NCBI GenBank assembly: GCA_017626015.1
Contig: JAGAJO010000020.1
Coordinates: 1-58,402 of the forward strand
Direction of reading: 5' to 3'
Length of the DNA: 58,402 nt
From: Ruminococcus sp.
Lineage (GTDB): Bacteria; Bacillota; Clostridia; Oscillospirales; Ruminococcaceae
In this document: positions 50,898 through 58,402 of the stretch, in pieces
How positions within the stretch are numbered: position 1 is the first letter of the stretch
Layout of the letters: the number at the start of each line of letters is the position of its first letter
Notes under the pieces: generated by a model
Told to the model about the DNA's origin: nothing
What the model saw: only the letters and a program-made list of their open reading frames with translations
The model's database searches: none
Position numbers and translations under genes: made by a program

Positions 50898-51377
50898 ATG
50901 CGGATCGTTGTTTTTTCTGATACCCACGGTAATTATTCTGCCATGCATAAAATTTTCAAGCGTAACGGCGACGCCGGACTTTTTGTATTTCTCGGCGACG
51001 GGGAGCCTGAGCTGGAAAGGCTTCGTATCCAGTATATTGACAGCAATATCGTAAGCGTTGCCGGGAATTGCGATACCTGCTCCGCAAAGCCGGTAAGCTC
51101 TGTTTACGACATTGGCGGCGGAAAAAAGATCTTTTTTACTCACGGCCACAAATGGGGCGTAAGAGGCTCTGTGGACAGGCTTTTTTTCAAGGCTAAGGAG
51201 GAAGGCTGCAGCTTTGCTTTTTTCGGTCACACCCATTGCCGGTATGCGGAAATGCGTGACGGGATACTAATCCTTAATCCCGGAAGCGCAGGCTGTCCCC
51301 GGGACGGAAAACCTGCCAGCTATGCATGGGTAGACGTGACGGACAAGGGTGTTGTCTGGAATCATGTCGATCTTTAA
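50898..51377 (+). CDS. YfcE/MJ0936-type metallophosphoesterase
   Basis: 159 residues, a typical small calcineurin-like phosphodiesterase. The metal ligands are visible: SDTHGN, LGDGEPE, AGNCD, FTHGHKWG and FGHTHCR. YfcE-type enzymes cleave phosphodiesters such as bis-pNPP in vitro; the natural substrate is unknown. GGAGG lies eight bases before the ATG at 50898. The neighbouring repeat element may carry or disrupt its promoter; no convincing -35/-10 pair was found upstream. Confidence 0.88.
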   Translation: MRIVVFSDTHGNYSAMHKIFKRNGDAGLFVFLGDGEPELERLRIQYIDSNIVSVAGNCDTCSAKPVSSVYDIGGGKKIFFTHGHKWGVRGSVDRLFFKAKEEGCSFAFFGHTHCRYAEMRDGILILNPGSAGCPRDGKPASYAWVDVTDKGVVWNHVDL

Positions 51378-51389
51378 TAATGATCTCAG

Positions 51390-51420
51390 AACGGAGCGCT
51401 TTGTGCGTTCCGTTTTTTTG
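51390..51420 (+). terminator. terminator of the phosphodiesterase gene
   Basis: A ten-bp stem AACGGAGCGC / GCGTTCCGTT with a five-base loop and T7 tract. Confidence 0.85.
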
Positions 51421-51546
51421 CTTCATACTCATTATATGAAGCGCACGGCGATATGTTGACTGAAAAAGTATCGGCGTAAAGAGCTTTACCGAAGAGGGAT
51501 TTTTTCGCCTATTCTCTGAAAATCAGCCTTAATAAGGATTTTTTTA

Positions 51547-51575
51547 TTGACAAATTTCGCATTCTAATGTATCAT
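51547..51575 (+). promoter_or_regulatory. promoter of the amino-acid ABC transporter
   Basis: TTGACA at 51547-51552, 17 bp, TATCAT at 51570-51575. The predicted transcript would start within the first bases of TTAAGG palindrome copy 4. Confidence 0.65.
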
Positions 51576-51580
51576 ATTAT

Positions 51581-51622
51581 TTAAGACAATATTCACACAG
51601 TGGCTGTGCGCTATTGCCTTAA
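51581..51622. repeat. TTAAGG palindromic element, copy 4 (42 bp)
   Basis: TTAAGACAATATTCACACAG and the partner CTGTGCGCTATTGCCTTAA; the most diverged copy, still an inverted repeat with a two- to four-base centre. It lies in the 5' leader of the transporter operon, directly after its -10 box. Confidence 0.75.
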
Positions 51623-51664
51623 GCTGACTCATAGCAGCGAAGTAATACGGCAAAGGAGAAGAAT

Positions 51665-53203
51665 ATGAAAAAGTCAATAAAAAAATTTGCGGCTGCGCTC
51701 ATGGCTGCCGCAGCGCTTATCCTACCGTTTCAGGGGATAGCCTGTTCGGCGGAAAACAGCGATACCGAGCTTGTCGTGGGCTTTGACGCAGAGTTCCCTC
51801 CATACGGATATAAGGACGATAACGGCGAATATGTGGGCTTCGACCTGGATCTTGCACAGGAGGTCTGCAACAGAAACGGCTGGACTCTGAAAAAGCAGCC
51901 TATCGAGTGGAATTCCAAGGATATGGAGCTTAATTCAGGCTCTATCGACTGTATATGGAACGGATTTACCATGAACGGCAGAGAAAGCGAATACACATGG
52001 AGCACGCCTTATGTAGACAACTCACAGGTGGTTATCGTCAGATCCGATTCGGGTATTGAAGAGCTTTCAGATATGTCGGGAAAGATCGTGGCGGTTCAGT
52101 CGGACAGCTCGGCTCTTGCAGCGCTGGAGGGCGAGGATGCCAGCGAGGAGAACAAGGCGCTGCGTGAGACCTTTGCGGAGCTTCAGCAGGTCGGAGACTA
52201 CAACAGCGCATTTCTCAATCTTGAATCGGGAGCAGTAGATGCGATCTGCATGGACATAGGCGTTGCAGGCTATGAGATAAAATCAAGGGGCGACGGCTAT
52301 GTGATGCTGGAGGAAAGGCTTTCCTCAGAGGAGTACGGAATTGGATTCCGCCTTGGAAATACCGAGCTGCGTGACGAGGTACAGACGGCTTTGCTTGAAA
52401 TGCTTGCGGACGGCACCTTTGACGAGATCGCCGCAAAGTGGGGTCTTGAGGACAGCGTCTGTCTTTCTGCGGACGATCAGTATGCCGATGAGGAAGCGGA
52501 CGGCTCCGCAGACAGCGTTTCGGGTTCGTCAAAGGAGGAGAAAAGCTTCTGGGAAAAAGCCGCAGATATTTCAAAGCAGCTTTCAAAGGGTCTGCTTGCT
52601 TCTCTGTCAATATTCCTGCTTACGCTGCTTTTCTCACTGCCACTCGGACTTCTTATAACTGCGGGAAGAATGTGCAGGATCAAGCCTGTGCAGTGGCTTG
52701 CAAAGCTGTACATATCTATAGTGAGAGGCACCCCTCTTATGCTTCAGCTGCTGGTGGTGTTCTTCGGTCCGCACTTCCTTTTCGGTGTAAGCACATCTCC
52801 AAGCTACCGTTTTTATGCTGTAATTATAGGCTTCTCCCTGAACTATGCCGCATATTTTGCGGAGATCTACCGTTCGGGCATACAGGCTGTACCAAAGGGT
52901 CAGTACGAAGCCAGCGCAGTGCTTGGATACAGCAGGGCGCAGACCTTCTTTAAGATCGTATTCCCTCAGATGGTGAAAAATATCATTCCCTCCGTAACCA
53001 ACGAGTTTATTACGCTGGTAAAGGATACCTCCCTGGCGTTTGCGGTCTCCTACACGGAAATGTTCACTATAGCAAAGCAGGTCGCCGCAGCGCAGACGAC
53101 TATCATGCCTTTGTTTATTGCGGGAGTTTTCTACTACATTTTCAACTTCCTTGTGGCTTTTATCATGGAGCGCATAGAAAAGAAAATGAACTATTACAGA
53201 TAA
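51665..53203 (+). CDS. amino-acid ABC transporter, substrate-binding protein fused to permease
   Basis: 512 residues. A signal peptide (about 1-30; GIAC at its end could be a lipobox) is followed by a polar-amino-acid binding domain (about 32-265: VGFDAEFPPYGYKDDNGEYVGFDLDLA, WNGFTMNGRE, AAKWG), an acidic linker (about 270-300) and a permease domain of the His/Glu/Gln/Arg/opine family (about 305-510) with the EAA loop EASAVLGYSRAQTFFKIVFPQ. Such fusions are known for GlnP-type importers. A dimer of this polypeptide plus the ATPase downstream would be a complete importer. AAAGGAG precedes the ATG. Substrate likely glutamine, cystine or another polar amino acid, not determined. Confidence 0.92.
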   Translation: MKKSIKKFAAALMAAAALILPFQGIACSAENSDTELVVGFDAEFPPYGYKDDNGEYVGFDLDLAQEVCNRNGWTLKKQPIEWNSKDMELNSGSIDCIWNGFTMNGRESEYTWSTPYVDNSQVVIVRSDSGIEELSDMSGKIVAVQSDSSALAALEGEDASEENKALRETFAELQQVGDYNSAFLNLESGAVDAICMDIGVAGYEIKSRGDGYVMLEERLSSEEYGIGFRLGNTELRDEVQTALLEMLADGTFDEIAAKWGLEDSVCLSADDQYADEEADGSADSVSGSSKEEKSFWEKAADISKQLSKGLLASLSIFLLTLLFSLPLGLLITAGRMCRIKPVQWLAKLYISIVRGTPLMLQLLVVFFGPHFLFGVSTSPSYRFYAVIIGFSLNYAAYFAEIYRSGIQAVPKGQYEASAVLGYSRAQTFFKIVFPQMVKNIIPSVTNEFITLVKDTSLAFAVSYTEMFTIAKQVAAAQTTIMPLFIAGVFYYIFNFLVAFIMERIEKKMNYYR

Positions 53204-53216
53204 GGAGGAATGCGCA

Positions 53217-53981
53217 ATGAATCTGCTTGAGGTAAAAAATATAAGCAAAAGCTTCGGGGATCTGCAGGTGCTTAAGGATATAAGCCTTTCCGTGAGCGAA
53301 AGCGAAGTAATTTCCATACTGGGTCCGTCGGGCTCCGGAAAATCCACATTCCTGCGCTGCCTTTCCATGCTGGAGCAGATCGACGGGGGCAGTATCAGCT
53401 ACTGCGGCGAGGAGGCTGTAAGCTCGGCAAACGGATATCCTGTATACGCAGGCAAGAAGAAGCTCAGAGAGATACAGGGTACATTCGGTCTTGTATTTCA
53501 GAACTTCAATCTTTTTCCCCACTATTCGGTTTTAAAAAATATATGGGATGCGCCTGTACACGTTCAGAAGCGGAACAAGTCGGAGGTCATGACAGAGGCA
53601 AAGGAGCTTCTTGATAAAATGGGTCTGGGGGACAAGGGCGATTATTATCCTTATCAGCTTTCGGGAGGACAGCAGCAGCGTGCTGCGATCGCCAGAGCGC
53701 TTGCTATGAAGCCTAAAATGCTTTTTTTCGATGAGCCTACTTCCGCTCTGGATCCTGAGCTTACCGCAGAGATCTTAAAGGTCCTTAAGGAGCTTGCGGC
53801 TGAAAAAATGACTATGGTCATCGTGACACATGAGATCGAATTTGCCCGAAGCGTTTCGGACAGAGTGGTATTTATGGACGGAGGGGTCATTGTTGAGCAG
53901 GGCTCTCCCAAGGACGTAATAGATAATCCGAAAAATGAACGGACCAAGACATTCCTGCGTAAAATGCAGGCAGAGGAGTAA
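53217..53981 (+). CDS. amino-acid ABC transporter ATP-binding protein
   Basis: 254 residues, GlnQ/HisP class. Walker A GPSGSGKSTFLRC, Q-loop VFQNFNLFPHYSV, signature LSGGQQQRAAIARAL, Walker B MLFFDEPTSALDPE and the switch histidine in VTHEIEFA are all present. It starts 13 bp after the fused binding protein/permease and completes that importer. Confidence 0.95.
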   Translation: MNLLEVKNISKSFGDLQVLKDISLSVSESEVISILGPSGSGKSTFLRCLSMLEQIDGGSISYCGEEAVSSANGYPVYAGKKKLREIQGTFGLVFQNFNLFPHYSVLKNIWDAPVHVQKRNKSEVMTEAKELLDKMGLGDKGDYYPYQLSGGQQQRAAIARALAMKPKMLFFDEPTSALDPELTAEILKVLKELAAEKMTMVIVTHEIEFARSVSDRVVFMDGGVIVEQGSPKDVIDNPKNERTKTFLRKMQAEE

Positions 53982-54020
53982 TGCGGATAATCGGGATATC
54001 CTAAATTAAACTCAGTATTT

Positions 54021-54045
54021 AACGGGCGGATATTATCCGTCCGTT
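54021..54045 (+). terminator. terminator of the amino-acid transporter operon
   Basis: AACGGGCGGA / TCCGTCCGTT, ten bp with one G-T pair and a four- to five-base loop, tail TGCTTTG. Confidence 0.65.
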
Positions 54046-54088
54046 TGCTTTGCAGCGTTATTATACACGCTGCGTTTTCGGACATTGA

Positions 54089-54117
54089 TTGACAACCGCC
54101 GTCCGGTATGCTAAAAT
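54089..54117 (+). promoter_or_regulatory. promoter of the CmpB-like / RlmI-like pair
   Basis: TTGACA at 54089-54094, 17 bp, TAAAAT at 54112-54117, extended -10 TGC; leader about 27 nt. Confidence 0.8.
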
Positions 54118-54150
54118 TATCGTATACAGATTCTTGTAAGGAGGATTCAT

Positions 54151-54939
54151 ATGGAAATATTCTACAAATTTATGATACTTGCATTTCTGTTTTTTTGCGG
54201 CTGTCTTATCGGCTGGGCGATAGAAGTCATATTCCGGCGCTTTCAGCCGGAAAACAAGGAGAGGATATGGATAAATCCCGGTTTTCTTGTAGGACCTTAT
54301 CTTCCGCTTTACGGATTTGGGCTGGTGACCCTGTATCTTCTGGCTGGTCTGGAAAAATATATACATACCGACAGCGAAATTACGGAAAGGCTTATTTTGT
54401 TTGCGGTAATGGCTGCCGCCATGACACTTATAGAGCTTGTCGCCGGAGAGATATTCATAATCCGTATGCACGTCAAGCTTTGGGATTATACCGATAACCG
54501 AGGCAACTATAAGGGAATAATATGTCCGCTGTTCTCGTTTTTCTGGGCTGTGCTTGGCGCTGTTTATTATTTTCTTATACACCCGCATATCCTTAATGCA
54601 CTGGAGTGGTTTTCGCATAATCTTTTGTTTTCTTTCTTTATAGGAATGTTCTACGGCGTGTTTATAATAGATCTGTTCTATTCCTTCAAGGTGGTGGAAA
54701 AGATCCGTGCTTTTGCGGCGGAAAATGAAATGGTTATCCGTTACGAGGAACTGAAAAAGCATATACGTACACGTTCGGCGGAACGCAGAGAAAAATACAG
54801 CTTCATACTTGCATTCAAAACCGAGACCGCCTTGTCGGAGCATCTTAAGGAATATTTTCAAAAACAGCGTGAGGAGCAGAAATATGACCGGTTAAACGAT
54901 TTTATAAAGGAAAAGCTCAAGAAAGCAAAGGAAAGGTGA
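54151..54939 (+). CDS. CmpB-like putative ABC-transporter membrane protein
   Basis: 262 residues with five or six helices in the first 190 residues and a basic, helical cytoplasmic tail. The pattern CLIGWAIEVIFR...NPGFLVGPYLPLYGFG and LWDYTDNRGNYKGIICPLFSFFW matches the ABC_trans_CmpB family (formerly DUF1113), called a transporter permease on weak grounds and without known function. AAGGAGG precedes the ATG. It is five bp before the methyltransferase gene, so the two are cotranscribed. Confidence 0.85.
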   Translation: MEIFYKFMILAFLFFCGCLIGWAIEVIFRRFQPENKERIWINPGFLVGPYLPLYGFGLVTLYLLAGLEKYIHTDSEITERLILFAVMAAAMTLIELVAGEIFIIRMHVKLWDYTDNRGNYKGIICPLFSFFWAVLGAVYYFLIHPHILNALEWFSHNLLFSFFIGMFYGVFIIDLFYSFKVVEKIRAFAAENEMVIRYEELKKHIRTRSAERREKYSFILAFKTETALSEHLKEYFQKQREEQKYDRLNDFIKEKLKKAKER

Positions 54940-54944
54940 CATAA

Positions 54945-56171
54945 ATGAAAGCAGAAAGAAATTTTCCCGCATTTACGGTGTCAAAAAAGTGTGAAAACTC
55001 CGTCAGGGCAGGACACCCATGGGTATACGCCGATGAAATAAGAAGTTGTCCGGACGAAGTGGAAAACGGCTGTATCGCAGATGTTTTTTCAGAGAAAGGT
55101 TCATATCTGGGTTCGGGCTTCGTCAGTCTCAGAAGCAAGATAAGGATCCGCATTCTCTCGGACAACGCCAATGAAAGCTTCGGAGAGAAGTTCTTTGCAA
55201 GAAGAATACGTTACGCTCTCGATTACAGGAAAACTGTCATGGGAGAGGATTTTTCCGCCTGCCGTCTTATCCACGGAGAATCGGACGGAATGCCCGGTCT
55301 GACGGTAGACAGATACGGAGATATCCTGTCGGTACAGATCCTCTCTTATGGAATGGACAGGATCAAGGATATGCTGTTCAGACTGCTGACTGAGGAGCTT
55401 GCAAAGGACGGAGTCGAGGTCTCGGGAATTATGGAGCGCAACGACGCAGCTATACGTGTATTGGAGGGTCTTGAACAGTATAAGGGCTGGTATCACGGAA
55501 AATTTCTGCCGGATCCTCCTTCGCCGGTGACTGAAATAACGGAAAACGGAGTAAAATATCTGGTAGATGTTGAAAACGGACAGAAAACGGGATTTTTTCT
55601 GGATCAGAAATACAACAGGCTTGCAGCGGCAAAGATAGCAAGAGGAAAGAAGGTACTGGACTGCTTTACGCATACCGGCTCGTTTGCTCTTAACTGTGCT
55701 TACGGTGGGGCAGAGCATGTAACGGCTGTTGACGTTTCCCGCTTTGCAGTGGATACAGCGCAGGAAAATGCGGTCAGAAACGGTCTGGAAGGGAAAATGG
55801 ACTTTATGTGCGCCGACGTTTTCGATCTGCTGCCCAGACTTGCCGAGGAGCATATAAGATACGATATGATAATTCTTGATCCGCCTGCATTTACAAAAAG
55901 CCGCAAAACGGTTGGCAGTGCAGAAAGAGGATATAAGGAGATAAATTACCGTGCAATGAAGCTGCTGCCCAGAGGAGGTTATCTTGCGACCTGCTCCTGT
56001 TCGCATTTTATGAACAATGAGCTGTTTGTGAAAATGCTCATGTCTGCGGCAAAAGACGCAGGAGTGCAGCTTAAGCTTATCGAGGCAAGACAGCAGGCTC
56101 CGGATCACCCTATTCTTTTGAACGTGCCGGAGACGGATTATCTTAAATTTTATCTTTTCCAGACAGTATAG
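54945..56171 (+). CDS. RlmI-type rRNA large-subunit cytosine methyltransferase
   Basis: 408 residues. An N-terminal PUA-like domain (RAGHPWVYADEI and GSGFVSLRSKIRIRIL) precedes a Rossmann methyltransferase: VDVENGQKTGFFLDQKYNR, the SAM motif VLDCFTHTGSFALNCAYGGA, FDLLPRLAEE and the ILDPPAFTKSRK catalytic block with a later CSCSHFM. This is the layout of RlmI (YccW), which methylates C1962 of 23S rRNA in Escherichia coli. Site specificity in this organism is inferred only. GAAAGGTGAC precedes the ATG. Confidence 0.9.
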   Translation: MKAERNFPAFTVSKKCENSVRAGHPWVYADEIRSCPDEVENGCIADVFSEKGSYLGSGFVSLRSKIRIRILSDNANESFGEKFFARRIRYALDYRKTVMGEDFSACRLIHGESDGMPGLTVDRYGDILSVQILSYGMDRIKDMLFRLLTEELAKDGVEVSGIMERNDAAIRVLEGLEQYKGWYHGKFLPDPPSPVTEITENGVKYLVDVENGQKTGFFLDQKYNRLAAAKIARGKKVLDCFTHTGSFALNCAYGGAEHVTAVDVSRFAVDTAQENAVRNGLEGKMDFMCADVFDLLPRLAEEHIRYDMIILDPPAFTKSRKTVGSAERGYKEINYRAMKLLPRGGYLATCSCSHFMNNELFVKMLMSAAKDAGVQLKLIEARQQAPDHPILLNVPETDYLKFYLFQTV

Positions 56172-56384
56172 CCGCAAAAAGTTTTACGGGAAACGGATAT
56201 GAAATATTGTGTGTACGAGTATTTCCGTGAAAACGGAAGACGCCTATTTCTGCTGCATTAATGCCGACAGACGAATCTATAAGAGCTATTTTAATAATGA
56301 TGTTAACGCTATAACAAGCTGCCTCGAAAAAGAGGAGGGAAAAGCAAGAAACTGTAAAAATGAGATTTGAATAAATTCAGGTTT
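56172..56384. other. intergenic stretch upstream of the sigma factor gene, no supported gene
   Basis: The 56172-56481 gap (310 bp) contains, besides the terminator at 56385-56414, a frame of 47 codons from a GTG at 56227 to 56370 with several cysteines (YFCCINADRR, SCLEKEEGKARNC). It has no ribosome binding site, and I do not call it. Confidence 0.35.
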
Positions 56385-56414
56385 ATCCGCAGAGAAAATC
56401 TGCGGATTTTTTTC
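56385..56414 (+). terminator. intrinsic terminator before the sigma factor gene
   Basis: ATCCGCAGA / TCTGCGGAT, nine perfect bp, five-base loop, T7 tract. Confidence 0.88.
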
Positions 56415-56481
56415 AATATGACCGAACCGAACTCCGTTTTGAACGACTGTATAAGCGAAAGCTTTCAAAGAGGTGACAAAT

Positions 56482-58095
56482 GTGAAGGATAAAACCGAAA
56501 TTCAGGATCATGCCGACCGTCTTATGAAAATTGCCCTGCAAAAATGCGGAAATATCCACGAGGCGGGAGATCTGACGCAGGATACTCTGCTGGCGGCGTT
56601 AGCCTACGAAAAACGCTCGGGGAAAATTGAAAATATTAGCGCATGGCTGTCCATAGTGCTGAACCGAAAGTACAATGATATGCTGAGACGAAAGTACAAC
56701 AAGCCTGCCGTTACCATAGGCGAAGGCTTTGACATTCCCTGCGATTTCTCAGCGGAAGAAGATATGGAAAGCTCGGAGGAGGCGGAAAATGTCCGCCGTG
56801 AGGTTGCGTATCTGTCTCATATGTACCGAGAAATTATAGTCCGCCGGTATTTTTACAGTCAGTCGGATATTCAGATAGCGGCCGAGCTGAATATCCCTGT
56901 GGGAACGGTGAAAAGCAGACTGAATTACGGAAGAAAGCAAATTAAGAAAGGTCTTGATGATATGGAGAATTATGCCTCAAACAGCTATGCTCCGCAGAAA
57001 ATGTATCTGCGATGCAGCGGCAGGTTCGGAATGAATATGGAGCCTATGTCCCTTTGCACGGATGACGATATACTTACGCAAAATCTGCTTGTGCTTGCAT
57101 ACGAAAAGCCCCTGACAGTGTCGGAGCTGTCCCGGAAGATAGGCATTCCGACGGCTTATGTAGAGCCGATCGTGGATAAGCTTACAGCAGGCGAGCTGAT
57201 GAAAATGACAGGAGACGGCAGGGTCTATACGGATTTCATTATCTACGAAAGGGACGATTTCACAAAATATCAGGCGGATGCGGAAAAATTCTGCCGTGAT
57301 ACGTGGGAGATCTACGGTGAGCCTATGAAGTCCGCTCTTGAAAAACTGCGTAGCAGGGAATATTACAGCGAAAGGCTCGAGAGATTTTTTATTATCAATT
57401 TAGCTGACAGAATGTATGCATATGCTATTGACTCAGCTTCGGACGAACAGTATTTTCCCGACAGACCCAACGACGGCAGATGGCTGGCGTTAGGTGAGAA
57501 AATTCCTTTTGAGAAAGAGCTGAAATACAGCCACAGCGGGTGCAGATCATGCTATATTGACGAGTTTATCGGCGGAAAGAATTTATGGATGTATAATTAT
57601 GAGACGTCCTTGTACAAGGACAACAAGCACGAAGGTCTGGGCTATTCCGGCTTTACAAGCTTTATGGAAACGGAGCAGGATATGCTTAAAATGTTCTATC
57701 TTATTAAAAAGAACATTGATTTTGCGGACGTCGATCTGGATACAAGGATCGTGAAAGCTATTCCGAAGCTGGCAGAACACGGCTTTCTTGCAAATGAAAA
57801 CGGCAGAATTGAGGTTTCTGTGCCTGTGCTGACTTCGGCTCAGTGGACGGATATGTGCAGTATAAAAGATGAATTTATAAACGGAGTGAAAGATAAAATG
57901 GCGGAGGAATTTAAAAAGTACTTCAGCACACACAGAAAGACAGTCCCCAAACATTTAAAGAGCGTTCAGGAGTGTTATCTGGTGTACCCGTATTCGCCGC
58001 AGGTAATGAATTTCGTTTACGAGGCTATCGGGCGGGGTATTCATAAAGAGGATCTGGGGTATAATTGTCCTGAAACGGCAGTTGTTTTCGATTAG
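56482..58095 (+). CDS. ECF-like sigma factor with large C-terminal extension
   Basis: 537 residues. Residues 1-70 resemble sigma region 2 (AGDLTQDTLLAALAYEKRSG, ISAWLSIVLNRKYNDMLRRKY); residues 105-160 are region 4 with the HTH YSQSDIQIAAELNIPVGTVKSRLNYGRKQIKKG. A winged-helix-like segment follows (about 195-260, LTVSELSRKIGIPTAYVEPIVDKLTAGELM), then about 270 residues that match nothing I recognise. The standard ECF factor is about 180 residues, so two thirds of this protein is extra and may act as an internal sensor or anti-sigma-like domain. No anti-sigma gene is adjacent. AAAGAGG lies eight bases before the GTG at 56482. It sits directly upstream of a putative rRNA operon. Confidence 0.8.
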   Translation: MKDKTEIQDHADRLMKIALQKCGNIHEAGDLTQDTLLAALAYEKRSGKIENISAWLSIVLNRKYNDMLRRKYNKPAVTIGEGFDIPCDFSAEEDMESSEEAENVRREVAYLSHMYREIIVRRYFYSQSDIQIAAELNIPVGTVKSRLNYGRKQIKKGLDDMENYASNSYAPQKMYLRCSGRFGMNMEPMSLCTDDDILTQNLLVLAYEKPLTVSELSRKIGIPTAYVEPIVDKLTAGELMKMTGDGRVYTDFIIYERDDFTKYQADAEKFCRDTWEIYGEPMKSALEKLRSREYYSERLERFFIINLADRMYAYAIDSASDEQYFPDRPNDGRWLALGEKIPFEKELKYSHSGCRSCYIDEFIGGKNLWMYNYETSLYKDNKHEGLGYSGFTSFMETEQDMLKMFYLIKKNIDFADVDLDTRIVKAIPKLAEHGFLANENGRIEVSVPVLTSAQWTDMCSIKDEFINGVKDKMAEEFKKYFSTHRKTVPKHLKSVQECYLVYPYSPQVMNFVYEAIGRGIHKEDLGYNCPETAVVFD

Positions 58096-58100
58096 CGGAG

Positions 58101-58120
58101 GGTCTCTTCGGAGACCTTTT
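58101..58120 (+). terminator. terminator of the sigma factor gene
   Basis: GGTCTC TTCG GAGACC: a six-bp stem on a stable UUCG loop followed by T4. It separates the gene from the rRNA promoters. Confidence 0.8.
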
Positions 58121-58212
58121 CTGCTTAATTAGTCATTATGCTGTTTGATGCGCGAAAATAGGGACAAAATATATGCAAATATCATAAATCGAATTTTTTT
58201 GATAAAAATCGC

Positions 58213-58241
58213 TTGACAAACATATAAAGGAGTGATATAAT
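58213..58241 (+). promoter_or_regulatory. rRNA-type promoter P1
   Basis: Consensus TTGACA at 58213-58218, 17 bp, consensus TATAAT at 58236-58241, extended -10 TGA. It is one of two tandem promoters 94 bp apart. Confidence 0.85.
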
Positions 58242-58306
58242 AAATAAGCTGTTTCGAGAGGGGCAGCGAAGTAGAGACATTCTGAAAAAAAGTTGAGAAA
58301 AAGTAC

Positions 58307-58335
58307 TTGACAAAAGGAGCAGGATGTGGTATACT
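58307..58335 (+). promoter_or_regulatory. rRNA-type promoter P2
   Basis: TTGACA at 58307-58312, 17 bp, TATACT at 58330-58335, extended -10 TGG. Tandem strong promoters of this kind drive rrn operons in Firmicutes. Confidence 0.85.
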
Positions 58336-58402
58336 GAACAAGTCGCCCGTGAGAGCGGGAGCGGCGAAGGCATCTTGAAAATTGAACAGCAAAGAAAACG
58401 AA
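58336..58402 (+). other. probable 16S rRNA leader (rrn operon begins beyond right edge)
   Basis: After P2 comes a GC-rich hairpin (GTCGCCCG / GCGGG.GCGGC region, about 58342-58367), then CATCTTGAAAATTGAACAGC near the end. The CTTGAAAA.TGAACA sequence is the familiar pre-16S/spacer sequence of Firmicutes rRNA transcripts. No rRNA body is within the window. Confidence 0.7.

Noticed and set aside
51421-51546. Riboswitch or T-box upstream of the amino-acid transporter
   Set aside because: Only a small GCTTCATA/TATGAAGC hairpin and no T-box motif or recognised aptamer core; the region also precedes the predicted promoter, so it would not be transcribed with the operon.
55101-56177. 358-codon minus-strand frame inside the RlmI-type gene
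   Set aside because: Antisense shadow of a conserved methyltransferase; the translation is Cys/His/Arg-rich in the manner of a shadow frame.

Overview
The window looks like a chromosomal segment from a Gram-positive, sporulation-competent Clostridia member, most likely Ruminococcus or a close Oscillospiraceae relative. The evidence is moderate GC with strong AGGAGG-type ribosome binding sites, a glgB-glgC-glgD-glgA glycogen operon, spoIIE and yabP/yabQ sporulation genes, several large secreted proteins made of MBG-like repeats, and a DUF4832-type surface protein. This is inferred from gene content; no database search was possible.

Layout. 1-1.66 kb: accessory edge with the 5' end of an IS1182-type transposase running off the left side and an orphan tyrosine recombinase. 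1.66-9.73 kb: metabolic and housekeeping genes (esterase, coaBC, GH36 alpha-galactosidase, lnt, cca, vanZ-like). 9.9-12.5 kb: first MBG-repeat surface protein. 12.7-16.0 kb: rsmA and spoIIE. 16.2-22.1 kb: glycogen operon. 22.2-25.1 kb: yabP-yabQ-divIC-S1 protein (YabR-like)-DUF4321-lipoprotein, a block close to the classical Bacillus yabP-yabQ-divIC-yabR arrangement. 25.2-30.5 kb: AT-rich ICMT-like methyltransferase, a large membrane GGDEF/EAL protein and an orphan sugar-type solute-binding lipoprotein transcribed ahead of it. 30.9-40.3 kb: a 1576-residue MBG/DUF4832 protein, an unknown membrane protein, ogt and a third MBG protein. 40.4-46.6 kb: sce7726-type protein, glmU, the rsmD-coaD-coiled-coil operon, a Ser-rich wall-associated protein, an SDR oxidoreductase. 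47-51.4 kb: gdhA, nth, a trio of unnamed small proteins and a YfcE-type phosphodiesterase. 51.7-58.1 kb: a two-gene amino-acid ABC importer with a fused binding protein/permease, a CmpB-like membrane protein, an RlmI-type methyltransferase and an ECF-like sigma factor with a large C-terminal extension. The window ends in tandem strong promoters and leader sequence that appear to belong to an rRNA operon starting just beyond the right edge.

Promoters are unusually uniform: almost every recognisable one is TTGaca-like, exactly 17 bp, TATAAT-like, and many have a TGn extension. Four copies of a palindromic element with TTAAGGCAACACCGCACAA-type ends lie between 42.7 and 51.6 kb. The most interesting items are this repeat family, the binding-protein/c-di-GMP pair, the modular evolution of the MBG surface proteins (shared terminal cap repeat, 690-bp super-repeat), the small-protein trio, and substitutions at catalytic positions in CoaBC and GlgA.
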